Positions 1-6,999 of a stretch of DNA of 9,562 nucleotides are shown here, in pieces; within the stretch, counting starts at the first letter, position 1, and every line of letters begins with the position of its first letter. Position numbers and translations under genes: made by a program. The DNA is from an uncultured Clostridium sp. (GTDB lineage: Bacteria; Bacillota_A; Clostridia; TANB77; CAG-508), in assembly GCA_947382445.1 (NCBI GenBank), contig CANCZH010000064.1, positions 1 through 9,562 of the forward strand. Reading direction: 5' to 3'. A model generated the notes under the pieces. That model was given only the letters and a program-made list of their open reading frames with translations, was not told where the DNA came from and made no database searches.

Positions 1-34
1 TTAAATACTAATATTTCTATATTTTATATTGCAA

Positions 35-1144
35 TTATATATAATTTTGTGGATTTAATGTATTTCCATTATATCTAATTTCAAAGTGCACATGATATCC
101 TGTTGAATTACCTGTTGAACCAACAGCAGAAATATTTTGTCCCTTTGAAACAGTTTGACCAGCAGAAACATATAATGCACTACAATGTGCATAATAAGTT
201 TGATATCCGTTTCCATGATCTATAATAACTAAATATCCATATCCACCTTTTTTTCCTGAAAATTTAACTGTACCAGATGCTGCTGCATAAATAGGCGTAC
301 CATTTGCAATAGCTATATCTAATCCAGTATGAAATCCAGATGATCTTTGACCATATTTTGATGTAATTGTGCCACCAGATACTGGTCTCATAAAAATTCC
401 GCTATCAGCTGGAACACTAACATTCTCAGTTGCTGTTGCACTTACATTTTCAGATGTTCTTGACGCACTTCTTGAAGAAACTGCTGCTGCTCTTTCAAGT
501 GCAGCCTTTCTAGCAGCCTCTTGTTGTCTTTTAGCTTCAGCGGCTTTTTCTTCTGCTTGCTTTTTTTCATATTCTTGAACTTTAATTTCAACATCCTGAT
601 TTATAGTTAATTTAGCAATTTCCATAGATGATGTATTTATCTCTACTTCTTTTTTATCTTTCTCTTGTTCTTCAACCTCTAAATTTAATTCAATATTTTG
701 ATTAACTTCAGATTTTATATTTTCAACAACCTGTTCGGCTTCTTCCTTAGTATCCACACAAGTTTTGACATTTCCATCTAATTTTATGGCATATGTTTTA
801 CACTTGATTTCAGAATTTTCCTTAATTAAAGCAAGTACTGTTTCTTCTTTCGTTTCAGATTCTTTAACATTGCTTACTAATTCAAGTTCATATTCTGGCA
901 TTGCTTCAACTTTAATTGAAGTAATATTTCCCTCTAAATTGTTTGCAAATGCTTCAATTTTTTCTTGCATTTTTGCTTTATCTTCTACATATCCAATTAC
1001 TTCACCATTTAACGTAACTTTATATAATGGTTTATACTTAATGTAAATGAATGATGCTACTATTAAAAGACCTATAATTGCTATACCAGTAAATTTAGCT
1101 AGTCTTCTTACATAGTATTTTATACACTTACCTACTATAAACAT
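35..1144 (-). CDS. Membrane-anchored M23 family metallopeptidase with two-repeat N-terminal region
   Basis: This is a 369-residue probable peptidoglycan endopeptidase acting outside the membrane. A short basic N-terminus is followed by one membrane segment at about residues 19-36. Two related modules follow: one begins YKVTLNGEVIGYV (41) and the other YAIKLDGNVKTCV (118), each then running into an acidic helix. A Lys/Glu/Ala coiled linker spans about 190-222, then a Ser/Thr/Val stretch. The C-terminal M23 domain (about 255-369) has the zinc ligands H272 and D276 (HxxxD) and H353 of the HxH motif, with H320 and H351 as the catalytic histidines. All key residues are present, so activity is expected; cleavage specificity is inferred from the family. 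No LysM or G5 domain is visible. The ATG is the only nearby start; AAGGAG lies at 1148-1153, only 3 bases away. It has its own promoter at 1186-1214. Confidence 0.9.
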   Translation of the reverse strand: MFIVGKCIKYYVRRLAKFTGIAIIGLLIVASFIYIKYKPLYKVTLNGEVIGYVEDKAKMQEKIEAFANNLEGNITSIKVEAMPEYELELVSNVKESETKEETVLALIKENSEIKCKTYAIKLDGNVKTCVDTKEEAEQVVENIKSEVNQNIELNLEVEEQEKDKKEVEINTSSMEIAKLTINQDVEIKVQEYEKKQAEEKAAEAKRQQEAARKAALERAAAVSSRSASRTSENVSATATENVSVPADSGIFMRPVSGGTITSKYGQRSSGFHTGLDIAIANGTPIYAAASGTVKFSGKKGGYGYLVIIDHGNGYQTYYAHCSALYVSAGQTVSKGQNISAVGSTGNSTGYHVHFEIRYNGNTLNPQNYI

Positions 1145-1185
1145 TCACTCCTTTTCTTTTAATTTTTAATCGTCACGCATCTTCA

Positions 1186-1214
1186 ATTATACCATTCATA
1201 GGCAATTTTATCAA
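1186..1214 (-). promoter_or_regulatory. Sigma-A-type promoter for the M23 gene
   Basis: On the minus strand, -35 TTGATA (1209-1214) and -10 TATAAT (1186-1191) are separated by 17 bases. TG at 1193-1194 makes an extended -10. The predicted transcript starts near 1179, leaving a leader of about 35 bases that contains the SD site. Confidence 0.75.
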
Positions 1215-1339
1215 TTTGTATATTTTAGCATATGCAATTTTCTAGCTTTTTATCCAAAATTCACAAAGTATAATTTCAATTTTTTAAATACTTTCCTCTA
1301 TTTCTCTCTTTTTTACTCGTTTTTTCGCACAAAATCGTG

Positions 1340-1541
1340 GTTTGACTTGAATATAAAATAAGCTCAAAGCAATAAAAAATAGATTAAAATTAAAAACTTA
1401 TATGACGCATAGTTTCAAAGTTGAGCATGAAAATGTTAAAAGCTTGCTTTATACATTTTCAGTGAATACGAGCGCAAGGAATAAAGTTTTTAATTTTAAT
1501 CTATTTTTTTGCTACTTTAATTTCTATAATTTAAGTCAAAC
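1340..1541. repeat. 202-bp imperfect palindrome with a 26-bp perfect inner repeat
   Basis: The outermost 9 bases are a perfect inverted repeat: GTTTGACTT (1340-1348) and AAGTCAAAC (1533-1541). Moving inward, the two arms stay alignable with small gaps, and become perfect for 26 bp at 1374-1399 versus 1484-1509 (starting A6TAGATT). The 84-base centre holds a second hairpin, TGAAAATGT (1428-1436) with ACATTTTCA (1453-1461), capped by AAAG/CTTT. The right edge touches the stop codon of the GGDEF gene at 1542-1544. On the minus strand the 26-bp stem ends in a T6 run, so it may also terminate that transcript. Possible identities are a MITE-like non-autonomous element, a structured RNA or an elaborate terminator. 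No target-site duplication is visible at these ends. Confidence 0.75.
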
Positions 1542-2468
1542 TTATTTTTTACGTCTATTAATTACATAAGTGCTTCCCATTACTGATTTAGCTTGATGTT
1601 TAACTTGAGCACCAACCTCACCAATTTCCAAAGTATTTTTAAATCTTCCAACATCAATTTCAACAACACCAATAGAAATTGATGTTAAAGGAAACTGTTC
1701 AATAATACCTCTTCTATTAGCAACCTCAATATAACCTTTTTGAATATCCTCGTCATTATAAAAATCTAGCACATTTGTATCAAAATCAAATATTATATTA
1801 TTACAAACTTTATCAAAATCAGTATATGACGTAATTGCAATAAAATCATCTCCACCAATATGTCCAATAAAACTATTATCTAGACCAAGTGAATGTATAT
1901 TTTTAACTATGGTTCTAGCAGTAAATTTAATTATTTCATCACCATTAGAAAAACCATATATATCATTATATGCTTTAAAGTTGTCTAAGTCGAAATAAAA
2001 CACAGCAAATTTTTCTCTATTTAATAATCTTTTTTTCATTTCTGCCTGTATCTGAACATTTCCAGGAAGCCCAGTAAGAGGGCTAATTCTTCTATTGGTT
2101 TGCAATAATCGTAAAATATTTTTTACAGTAAAATATAAATATTCTCTATCAACTGGCTTAATTATAAAATATTCCACTGATTGTTCTAAAATTTTAACTC
2201 TATGCTCTTTCTCCCAATCTGAAGAAATTACAATAATAGGAGTTATACTATTATCCTCATTTGCTCTAATGCTTTTACATAACTCAACTATATCCATATC
2301 AATTGTATCTTCATCAATTATTATCATATCTGGTATATTAGTTAAAGCAACATTTAATTCTTCTGTTTTTACAGATTTAAATTGATAATCCACTTCATCT
2401 TTAAAAATCTGTTTCAAAACATTTAAAACACTTTGTGTATTATCAATTATATAGATATCTTGAATCAT
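1542..2468 (-). CDS. Response regulator with receiver and GGDEF (diguanylate cyclase) domains
   Basis: This is a 308-residue cytoplasmic protein. The receiver domain (about 3-122) has D9, the probable phospho-acceptor D52 (IIIDED), S82/S83 at the switch position and K104 (IIKPVD). Only one acidic residue of the usual DD pair is evident. The GGDEF domain (about 130-305) starts LTGLPGN (131), has DLDNFK (160-165) with the metal-site aspartate D160, NGDE (175-178), and SISIGVV (263-269). Its signature is GGDDF (205-209) instead of GG[DE]EF. The RxxD inhibitory site is absent: L196 and S199 occupy its positions. If active, it makes c-di-GMP from two GTP in response to phosphorylation; activity is uncertain because of the Asp at the fourth signature position. 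AAGGAG (2475-2480) lies 6 bases before the ATG. No histidine kinase gene is adjacent. Confidence 0.88.
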   Translation of the reverse strand: MIQDIYIIDNTQSVLNVLKQIFKDEVDYQFKSVKTEELNVALTNIPDMIIIDEDTIDMDIVELCKSIRANEDNSITPIIVISSDWEKEHRVKILEQSVEYFIIKPVDREYLYFTVKNILRLLQTNRRISPLTGLPGNVQIQAEMKKRLLNREKFAVFYFDLDNFKAYNDIYGFSNGDEIIKFTARTIVKNIHSLGLDNSFIGHIGGDDFIAITSYTDFDKVCNNIIFDFDTNVLDFYNDEDIQKGYIEVANRRGIIEQFPLTSISIGVVEIDVGRFKNTLEIGEVGAQVKHQAKSVMGSTYVINRRKK

Positions 2469-2500
2469 ATCTTTCTCCTTTGTTTTCTACTTCTACTATA

Positions 2501-2529
2501 TATATATCCTAAACATATTTTATTTTCAA
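2501..2529 (-). promoter_or_regulatory. Possible promoter for the receiver-GGDEF gene
   Basis: On the minus strand TTGAAA (2524-2529) is followed after 17 bases by TATATA (2501-2506). The -35 overlaps the stop codon of the upstream membrane-protein gene. The sequence is very AT-rich, so a chance match is possible. Confidence 0.45.
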
Positions 2530-3335
2530 GATTTTTTAGAATTATTCAAGAATTTAGTTAGCCTTTCTGATTTCATAGTAGGAAATGCCTTACGAAGTCT
2601 TTTCATTCTTCTTTCTAGTTTAATTTGAGTTTCGTTTTGTTTTAATTTTAATATTCCTAAAATTTGGTCATTTTGCTTGATTTCAGCAATTTTTCTTAAT
2701 ACTTTGTATCTGCTTGCTCTTCGCAATTTATTAATATTTTCAAATCGTATTGAATTTTTTGCATTAATAACTTCAATTTTATTTTTAATATCTTCTGTAA
2801 TTTTCTCCCAATCTTTAAGTCTGATATTAATTTTAATAAGTTTAACAGTTGTATTAATTGTATCAATTAACATATATATTACTCCAACACATACTAAAAT
2901 TAATATTATTGTATTTGGTATTTTGGAAACTAATCCCTCAACAAATGGGTGAATTAATTTCATAAAAATAATTCCTAATATTCCCCAATATATTGAGTTT
3001 AATAAGCAAACTCTTCCTTGAATATTAAACTTATTTTTCGAATAATCCCAATATTTCGTTTGAAAAACTATTTCTAAAAATAAACCTACAATATATTCAA
3101 ATACTGAAAGAGCAAACATTCCAAATAAAAATAAAATAAATATATTATTTGTTACTCCTCTTAATGAAAAATACATTATTAAAGCTCCATAACCATATAT
3201 TGGGCAAAATGGTCCAGCTAAAAATCCACTGTTTACAATTTTCTTTTGTAAAATAGATTTATATAATGATTCTAAAATCCAACCTAAAAAAGAATAAATA
3301 AAAAAATAAATTATAAATACAAAAATTTCGTCCAT
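2526..3335 (-). CDS. PF06541-type (putative ABC transporter type IV / CmpB) integral membrane protein
   Basis: This 269-residue protein matches my memory of the PF06541 family through FLGWILES (16-23), NSGFLAGPFCPIYGYG (35-50) and WDYS (96-99) followed by GRVCLLNSIYWGILG (107-121). About five hydrophobic segments are seen, near 4-22, 43-59, 64-91, 111-129 and 141-161. Residues from about 165 to 269 form a soluble, strongly basic tail with runs such as KLRRASRYKVLRK (203-215), probably cytoplasmic. The family label 'ABC transporter' is a database name. No ATPase partner is nearby and the true function is unknown. The SD is weak: AAGGG at 3348-3352 is 12 bases from the ATG, and no good promoter lies between it and the terminator upstream. 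It may rely on readthrough. The start fits the usual N-terminus of the family. Confidence 0.85.
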   Translation of the reverse strand: MDEIFVFIIYFFIYSFLGWILESLYKSILQKKIVNSGFLAGPFCPIYGYGALIMYFSLRGVTNNIFILFLFGMFALSVFEYIVGLFLEIVFQTKYWDYSKNKFNIQGRVCLLNSIYWGILGIIFMKLIHPFVEGLVSKIPNTIILILVCVGVIYMLIDTINTTVKLIKINIRLKDWEKITEDIKNKIEVINAKNSIRFENINKLRRASRYKVLRKIAEIKQNDQILGILKLKQNETQIKLERRMKRLRKAFPTMKSERLTKFLNNSKKS

Positions 3336-3363
3336 ATTATACTATTTCCCTTATTATAATATT

Positions 3364-3388
3364 AAAAAGGCGGAAATTTATATTCCGC
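3364..3388 (-). terminator. Rho-independent terminator of the Ig-like surface protein gene
   Basis: Read on the minus strand, GCGGAA (3383-3388) pairs with TTCCGC (3370-3375) across a 7-base loop. One C follows, then T5 (3364-3368). It starts 7 bases after the stop codon at 3395. It is the most GC-rich stem in the intergenic regions. Confidence 0.8.
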
Positions 3389-3394
3389 TCTTAT

Positions 3395-4480
3395 TTATAT
3401 ATCGCAAGTTCCTTCACTTTCTGACCAAACTTGTTCTTGCTCTGTATATGCCCATACATAAATTCTATTAGGACCTTCAATTGTTGGGACTTCAAAATAT
3501 ACTTCTCTGGCTTGTTCTGGATCATCAAATGTTTTTTCAAATTCTTCACCATTTAAGTCATATTTAACTTTTGTTATTCCTCTAGCATATGTAATAGTAA
3601 CACATATATTTTTCTTATCAGTTGTTAATGCAAATTCAATTTTAGGTTTTCCAGCATATACATCATAGTCTTGTTCATAAACCTTTGAATTTTTTGCTTT
3701 ATCTACTGCACATATTCTAATTTCTGTACTTGTAGTGTCAACTAAATCTATTTCAGTTTTTATAGTTTTATTGTCTTCTCTATCGTTAACTTGAACCTCT
3801 TGTTCACCATTAACAGAATAAGTTATATAATCAATTTCTGTTTCATCTGTTGCAGTAACTAATAGTTTCTTTCCTTGAAGAATTACATCTATTTTTGGTT
3901 CTATTTTATCAACTCCTACATCTGTATAATAATGCTCTACATATTCAGTAATATTAGCTGATTGAACTGTTTTTACTGTTATATAAATTGTAGAATCTCC
4001 TTTTGGAATTCCTATATTTGAAAGGTTCATTTTATTAGTTCCAGTACCTTTTTCTCTTTTTTCTTCTCCTATAAAACAAATTTCATCTTCATTAATATCT
4101 TCATCATCATTTTCGTTTTCTTCTTCTGATTCATCTTTTTGTTGATGTTCTATATTATATTTTTGAATTTCTTCTAAAGTATTATCTCCTTTATACCATC
4201 TATATGATACAAATTCAATTTCATTTCTTGATAAAACATCAATTGAAACAATGTCTTTATCTGCAAATAATGAAATTTCTGGAATTGTATCTGCACTAGA
4301 AATTGTTTTAGAGTTATTTATTTTTTTACTTTCAGATAATGAATATCCTGCTTTTCCAATAAGACATATAGCAAAAATTATTATTAAAATAGCATACACT
4401 TTTATAATACGTACTGTGTCTCCTGGATTTCTGTGAATTTTTTGCTTTTTAGGTCCACTATGGTCTAGTATTTGGTTCAA
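3395..4480 (-). CDS. Single-pass membrane protein with three tandem Ig-like extracellular modules
   Basis: I do not recognise a named family. The 361-residue protein has a basic cytoplasmic N-terminus (1-23), one membrane helix at about 24-42 and a large extracellular part. This contains three modules of similar plan. Module 1 starts PEISLFADK (67), module 2 PKIDVILQGKK (195) and module 3 PKIEFALTTDKK (279). Each has a beta-strand pattern with VT or VS, then an aromatic strand before YKGD, VNGE or LNGE, and a closing strand (TIYITVKT, TEIRICAVD, NRIYVWAY). Module 1 is interrupted by a highly acidic insert: 13 of residues 116-133 are Asp or Glu. There is no LPXTG motif, lipobox or catalytic signature, so binding or structural roles are likelier than enzymatic ones. 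The start is TTG: an in-frame TGA lies 9 bases upstream, no ATG occurs before residue 151, and a good SD precedes it. It has its own promoter and terminator. Confidence 0.8.
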   Translation of the reverse strand: MNQILDHSGPKKQKIHRNPGDTVRIIKVYAILIIIFAICLIGKAGYSLSESKKINNSKTISSADTIPEISLFADKDIVSIDVLSRNEIEFVSYRWYKGDNTLEEIQKYNIEHQQKDESEEENENDDEDINEDEICFIGEEKREKGTGTNKMNLSNIGIPKGDSTIYITVKTVQSANITEYVEHYYTDVGVDKIEPKIDVILQGKKLLVTATDETEIDYITYSVNGEQEVQVNDREDNKTIKTEIDLVDTTSTEIRICAVDKAKNSKVYEQDYDVYAGKPKIEFALTTDKKNICVTITYARGITKVKYDLNGEEFEKTFDDPEQAREVYFEVPTIEGPNRIYVWAYTEQEQVWSESEGTCDI

Positions 4481-4487
4481 ACTATCT

Positions 4488-4493
4488 CACCTC
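4488..4493 (-). promoter_or_regulatory. Ribosome binding site that fixes a TTG start
   Basis: GAGGTG on the minus strand lies 7 bases before TTG (4478-4480). With the in-frame stop 9 bases upstream, it makes TTG the only sensible initiation codon for the Ig-like protein. Confidence 0.75.
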
Positions 4494-4507
4494 GATTTTC
4501 AGGATGT

Positions 4508-4516
4508 ATTATATCA
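4508..4516 (-). promoter_or_regulatory. Extended -10 promoter for the Ig-like protein gene
   Basis: The minus strand reads TGATATAAT. The best -35 at 17 bases is TTTCAA, a weak match, so recognition would depend on the extended -10. The predicted start near 4501 is just ahead of the SD site. Confidence 0.65.
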
Positions 4517-4538
4517 TAATTAAATAATAATTGAAAAT

Positions 4539-4555
4539 ACATTTTTTCAAAATGT
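4539..4555 (-). terminator. Weak hairpin after pcrA
   Basis: ACATTTT (4539-4545) and AAAATGT (4549-4555) form a 7-bp AT-rich stem with a 3-base loop, 2 bases after the pcrA stop. Only a short T run follows on the minus strand, so termination may be incomplete. Confidence 0.35.
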
Positions 4556-4557
4556 TT

Positions 4558-6840
4558 TTAATCTAAAACTTCAAGTCCTGCAAATCTCGCCATTAATCTT
4601 TTGTGGCCTACTTTATCAAATGTTATATCTACTTTTGCATCATCACCCTCAGCTTCAACATAATTAATTTTTCCTTCACCAAACTTTTTATGGTATACAC
4701 GTCCACCTGCTCTATAAATACTTATATCAACTGTACTATCAGACTTTTTATTTAAATTATTTAAGAAGTTTTCAGCTGATTTAAAAGCATATTGTGTTTT
4801 TGATTTTACAGTACTTGTAATAGTATCAGATTTGTATGAAGTAACAGCTGACTTTCCATATTTCCATTCATATTGATAATCTCCATATGTTTTATTTTCA
4901 TTTTCAATAAATACTTCTTCATAACCGTCTAATAATTCTTGTGGAATTTCTTTAACAAATCTGGAAACTTGGTTACAACTTGTTGAACCAAATATTGTTC
5001 TTTGTTTTGCACAGCTTATAAATAAGTGTTGTTTTGCTCTTGTTATACCAACATAGCAAAGACGTCTTTCTTCTTCTAATTCTTTTGGTTCTCCAACAGA
5101 TTTATATCCTGGGAAAATTCCCTCTTCCATTCCTACTAAAAATACTGCTGGAAATTCAAGTCCTTTTGCACTATGTAATGTCATTAAAGTAACAGAATCA
5201 TCACTATCATCTGTACTGTCAAGGTCACTAGAAAGAGTTATTCCCTCTAAGAATTCTTCTAATGAATTATCTGCAAGTTCTTCTTCAAATTCAATTGCAA
5301 CAGTTAAAAATTCATCTAAATTCTCAAGTCTTGTTTCTGCTTCTGTTGTATCTTCATCTTCTAATGCTTTTGTGTATCCAGTTTTATTTAGTGTTTCTTT
5401 TATTAATTCTGAAATTTTTATGCTATCTTTCTTACTTCTTAATTCTTCTATTTGAGAAATAAATTCTCTTGAATTTAAAAATACTCTATTTAAACCAAAT
5501 TCATCTGCTCTTTTTATTACATCATACATTGAAGTTTCAGATTGTACTGCTATTTGCTCTACATTGTCTAAACTTGTTTTTCCTATACCTCTTTTAGGTT
5601 CATTTATAATTCTTGTTAAACTTAAATTATCTGATGGGTTTTGAATTAATCTTAAATATGCAATAATATCTTTAATTTCTTTTCTCTCATAGAATTTTAA
5701 ACCACCAATAATTTTGTAAGGTATATTTTCTCTTCTTAAAATATCTTCTATACTACGTGATTGGCTATTCATTCTATATAAAACAGCAAATTCGTTATAT
5801 GTCATATATTCTTCTCTACGAAGTCTATTTATATTTTCTATAATAAAATTAGCTTCATCATATTCATCTGTGCCTCTATAAATATTTATTAATTGGCCTT
5901 TTCCATTTTCAGTCCATAATTTTTTTTCATATTTTGTTTCATTGTTTTTTATAACAGCGTTTGCTGCATCTAGTATATTTTGTGTACATCTATAATTTTG
6001 CTCTAATTTTATAATTTTAGTTCCTGGAAAATCTCTTTCAAAATTTAAAATATTAGTAATATCAGCTCCTCTAAAAGAATATATACCTTGATCATTATCT
6101 CCAACAACTGTAATATTTCCATGACGTGCTGCTAAAATTGATATTAAAGTAAATTGTGCCTTATTAGTATCTTGGTATTCATCTACTAATACATATTCAA
6201 ATTTTTCTGAATAGTATTCTAAAGCATCAGGATTTTCAGATAAAATTCTAATAGTATAATTAATAATATCATCAAAATCAATGGCATTATTTTCTTTTAA
6301 ACGTTTTTGATATAAGTTATAAATTTCAGCTATTGTTTCTTTTCTTATTTCACCATTAGTTCTCATTTTATACATGTCTGGTTCTAACATTTCGTTTTTA
6401 GCATTACTAATTTCTGATAGAACCGCTCTGTCAGTAAACATTTTATCATCAACATTTAGTTGTTTTAAACATTGTTTTACAAGTGTTCGTTGGTCTGAAG
6501 AATCAAAAATAATGAAAGAAGATGTAAAACCAATTCTATCAATATATTTTCTTAAAATACGTACACAAATTGAGTGGAATGTTCCTATCCACATGTCTCT
6601 TGCAACTTCACCAACTAGTTTTTCAACTCTTTCTTTCATTTCATTTGCAGCTTTATTAGTAAATGTAATAGCTAATATATTCCAAGGTTTTACTCCCTTT
6701 TCTTGCATTAAATATGCAATTTTATGAGTTAATACTTTTGTTTTCCCACTACCTGCACCAGCAATAACTAGGCATGGTCCATCTGTATTTAATACAGCTT
6801 GTTTTTGTCTTTCATTTAATTGTTCTATAATTTCATCCAT
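4558..6840 (-). CDS. pcrA: ATP-dependent DNA helicase PcrA (UvrD/Rep family, superfamily 1A)
   Basis: This 760-residue 3'-5' helicase acts in nucleotide excision repair, replication-fork rescue and RNA polymerase-linked repair (roles known from the family). The SF1 motifs appear in order. They are Walker A AGAGSGKT (27-34), Ia ITFTNKAANEMKER (58-71), TFHS (87-90), Walker B DEYQD (220-224), III GDNDQGIYSFRGAD (247-260), IV QNYR (281-284), V TLMTLHSAKGLEFP (551-564) and VI VGITRAKQ (597-604). The C-terminal module from about 707 (GGRVYHKKFGEGKI) is the Tudor-like region that in Gram-positive PcrA contacts RNA polymerase. Length is normal. The usual 'GDxDQSIY' reads GDNDQGIY here, a mild variant. 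An SD-like GAGGGA (6848-6853) lies 7 bases from the ATG. It has its own consensus-like promoter. No ligA follows it, unlike many Firmicutes. Confidence 0.97.
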   Translation of the reverse strand: MDEIIEQLNERQKQAVLNTDGPCLVIAGAGSGKTKVLTHKIAYLMQEKGVKPWNILAITFTNKAANEMKERVEKLVGEVARDMWIGTFHSICVRILRKYIDRIGFTSSFIIFDSSDQRTLVKQCLKQLNVDDKMFTDRAVLSEISNAKNEMLEPDMYKMRTNGEIRKETIAEIYNLYQKRLKENNAIDFDDIINYTIRILSENPDALEYYSEKFEYVLVDEYQDTNKAQFTLISILAARHGNITVVGDNDQGIYSFRGADITNILNFERDFPGTKIIKLEQNYRCTQNILDAANAVIKNNETKYEKKLWTENGKGQLINIYRGTDEYDEANFIIENINRLRREEYMTYNEFAVLYRMNSQSRSIEDILRRENIPYKIIGGLKFYERKEIKDIIAYLRLIQNPSDNLSLTRIINEPKRGIGKTSLDNVEQIAVQSETSMYDVIKRADEFGLNRVFLNSREFISQIEELRSKKDSIKISELIKETLNKTGYTKALEDEDTTEAETRLENLDEFLTVAIEFEEELADNSLEEFLEGITLSSDLDSTDDSDDSVTLMTLHSAKGLEFPAVFLVGMEEGIFPGYKSVGEPKELEEERRLCYVGITRAKQHLFISCAKQRTIFGSTSCNQVSRFVKEIPQELLDGYEEVFIENENKTYGDYQYEWKYGKSAVTSYKSDTITSTVKSKTQYAFKSAENFLNNLNKKSDSTVDISIYRAGGRVYHKKFGEGKINYVEAEGDDAKVDITFDKVGHKRLMARFAGLEVLD

Positions 6841-6874
6841 TGTTTTATCCCTCTTTTTCTAAACTTATGTTCGG

Positions 6875-6903
6875 ATTATATAATAAATAAACAATTTTGT
6901 AAA
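6875..6903 (-). promoter_or_regulatory. Promoter for pcrA
   Basis: On the minus strand, TTTACA (6898-6903), a 17-base spacer and TATAAT (6875-6880). It sits 34 bases upstream of the pcrA ATG, divergent from the promoter of the surface-protein gene. Confidence 0.75.
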
Positions 6904-6936
6904 TAGCTTATTTTCTTATTTTTTTTAATTTTCCTC

Positions 6937-6966
6937 TTGACATTCTCTTACCACTTTATGTAAAAT
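6937..6966 (+). promoter_or_regulatory. Promoter for the Asn/Ser-rich surface protein
   Basis: A perfect -35 TTGACA (6937-6942) is followed by an 18-base spacer and TAAAAT (6961-6966). The predicted start near 6973 leaves a leader of about 27 bases containing AAGGAGG (6986-6992). This is the best -35 in the window. Confidence 0.75.
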
Positions 6967-6999
6967 GATATTAATGAAATATTATAAGGAGGAACTATA

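Larger units (their letters stand above)
1145..1541. other. 397-bp intergenic region: M23 promoter plus a palindromic element
   Basis: No coding region is supported here. Positions 1145-1214 hold the M23 SD site and promoter. Positions 1215-1339 are very AT-rich with only an 8-bp palindrome GCATATGC (1228-1235). Positions 1340-1541 are a large imperfect palindrome listed separately. Confidence 0.8.

Noticed and set aside
369..1046. Plus-strand open frames opposite the M23 gene
   Set aside because: They mirror the low-complexity and coiled-coil codons of the minus-strand gene, have no SD site and encode Ser/Ala- or Ser/Phe-rich nonsense.
1334..1547. Target-site duplication around the 202-bp palindrome
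   Set aside because: Bases just outside the 9-bp ends (ATCGTG and TTATTT) do not match, so insertion is not proven.
2095..2952. Plus-strand open frames opposite the GGDEF and PF06541 genes
   Set aside because: They are shadows of well-supported genes with no SD site or recognisable domain.
4251..4436. Plus-strand open frame opposite the N-terminus of the Ig-like protein
   Set aside because: It is antisense to the membrane helix codons, with no ribosome binding site.
5262..6727. Plus-strand open frames opposite pcrA, one very Leu-rich
   Set aside because: Leu richness comes from reading acidic and Lys codons of PcrA backwards; pcrA is intact across both.
6841..6999. Riboswitch or attenuator between pcrA and the IPNTG gene
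   Set aside because: The 159-bp gap is filled by two divergent promoters and SD sites with short leaders; no stable hairpin is visible.
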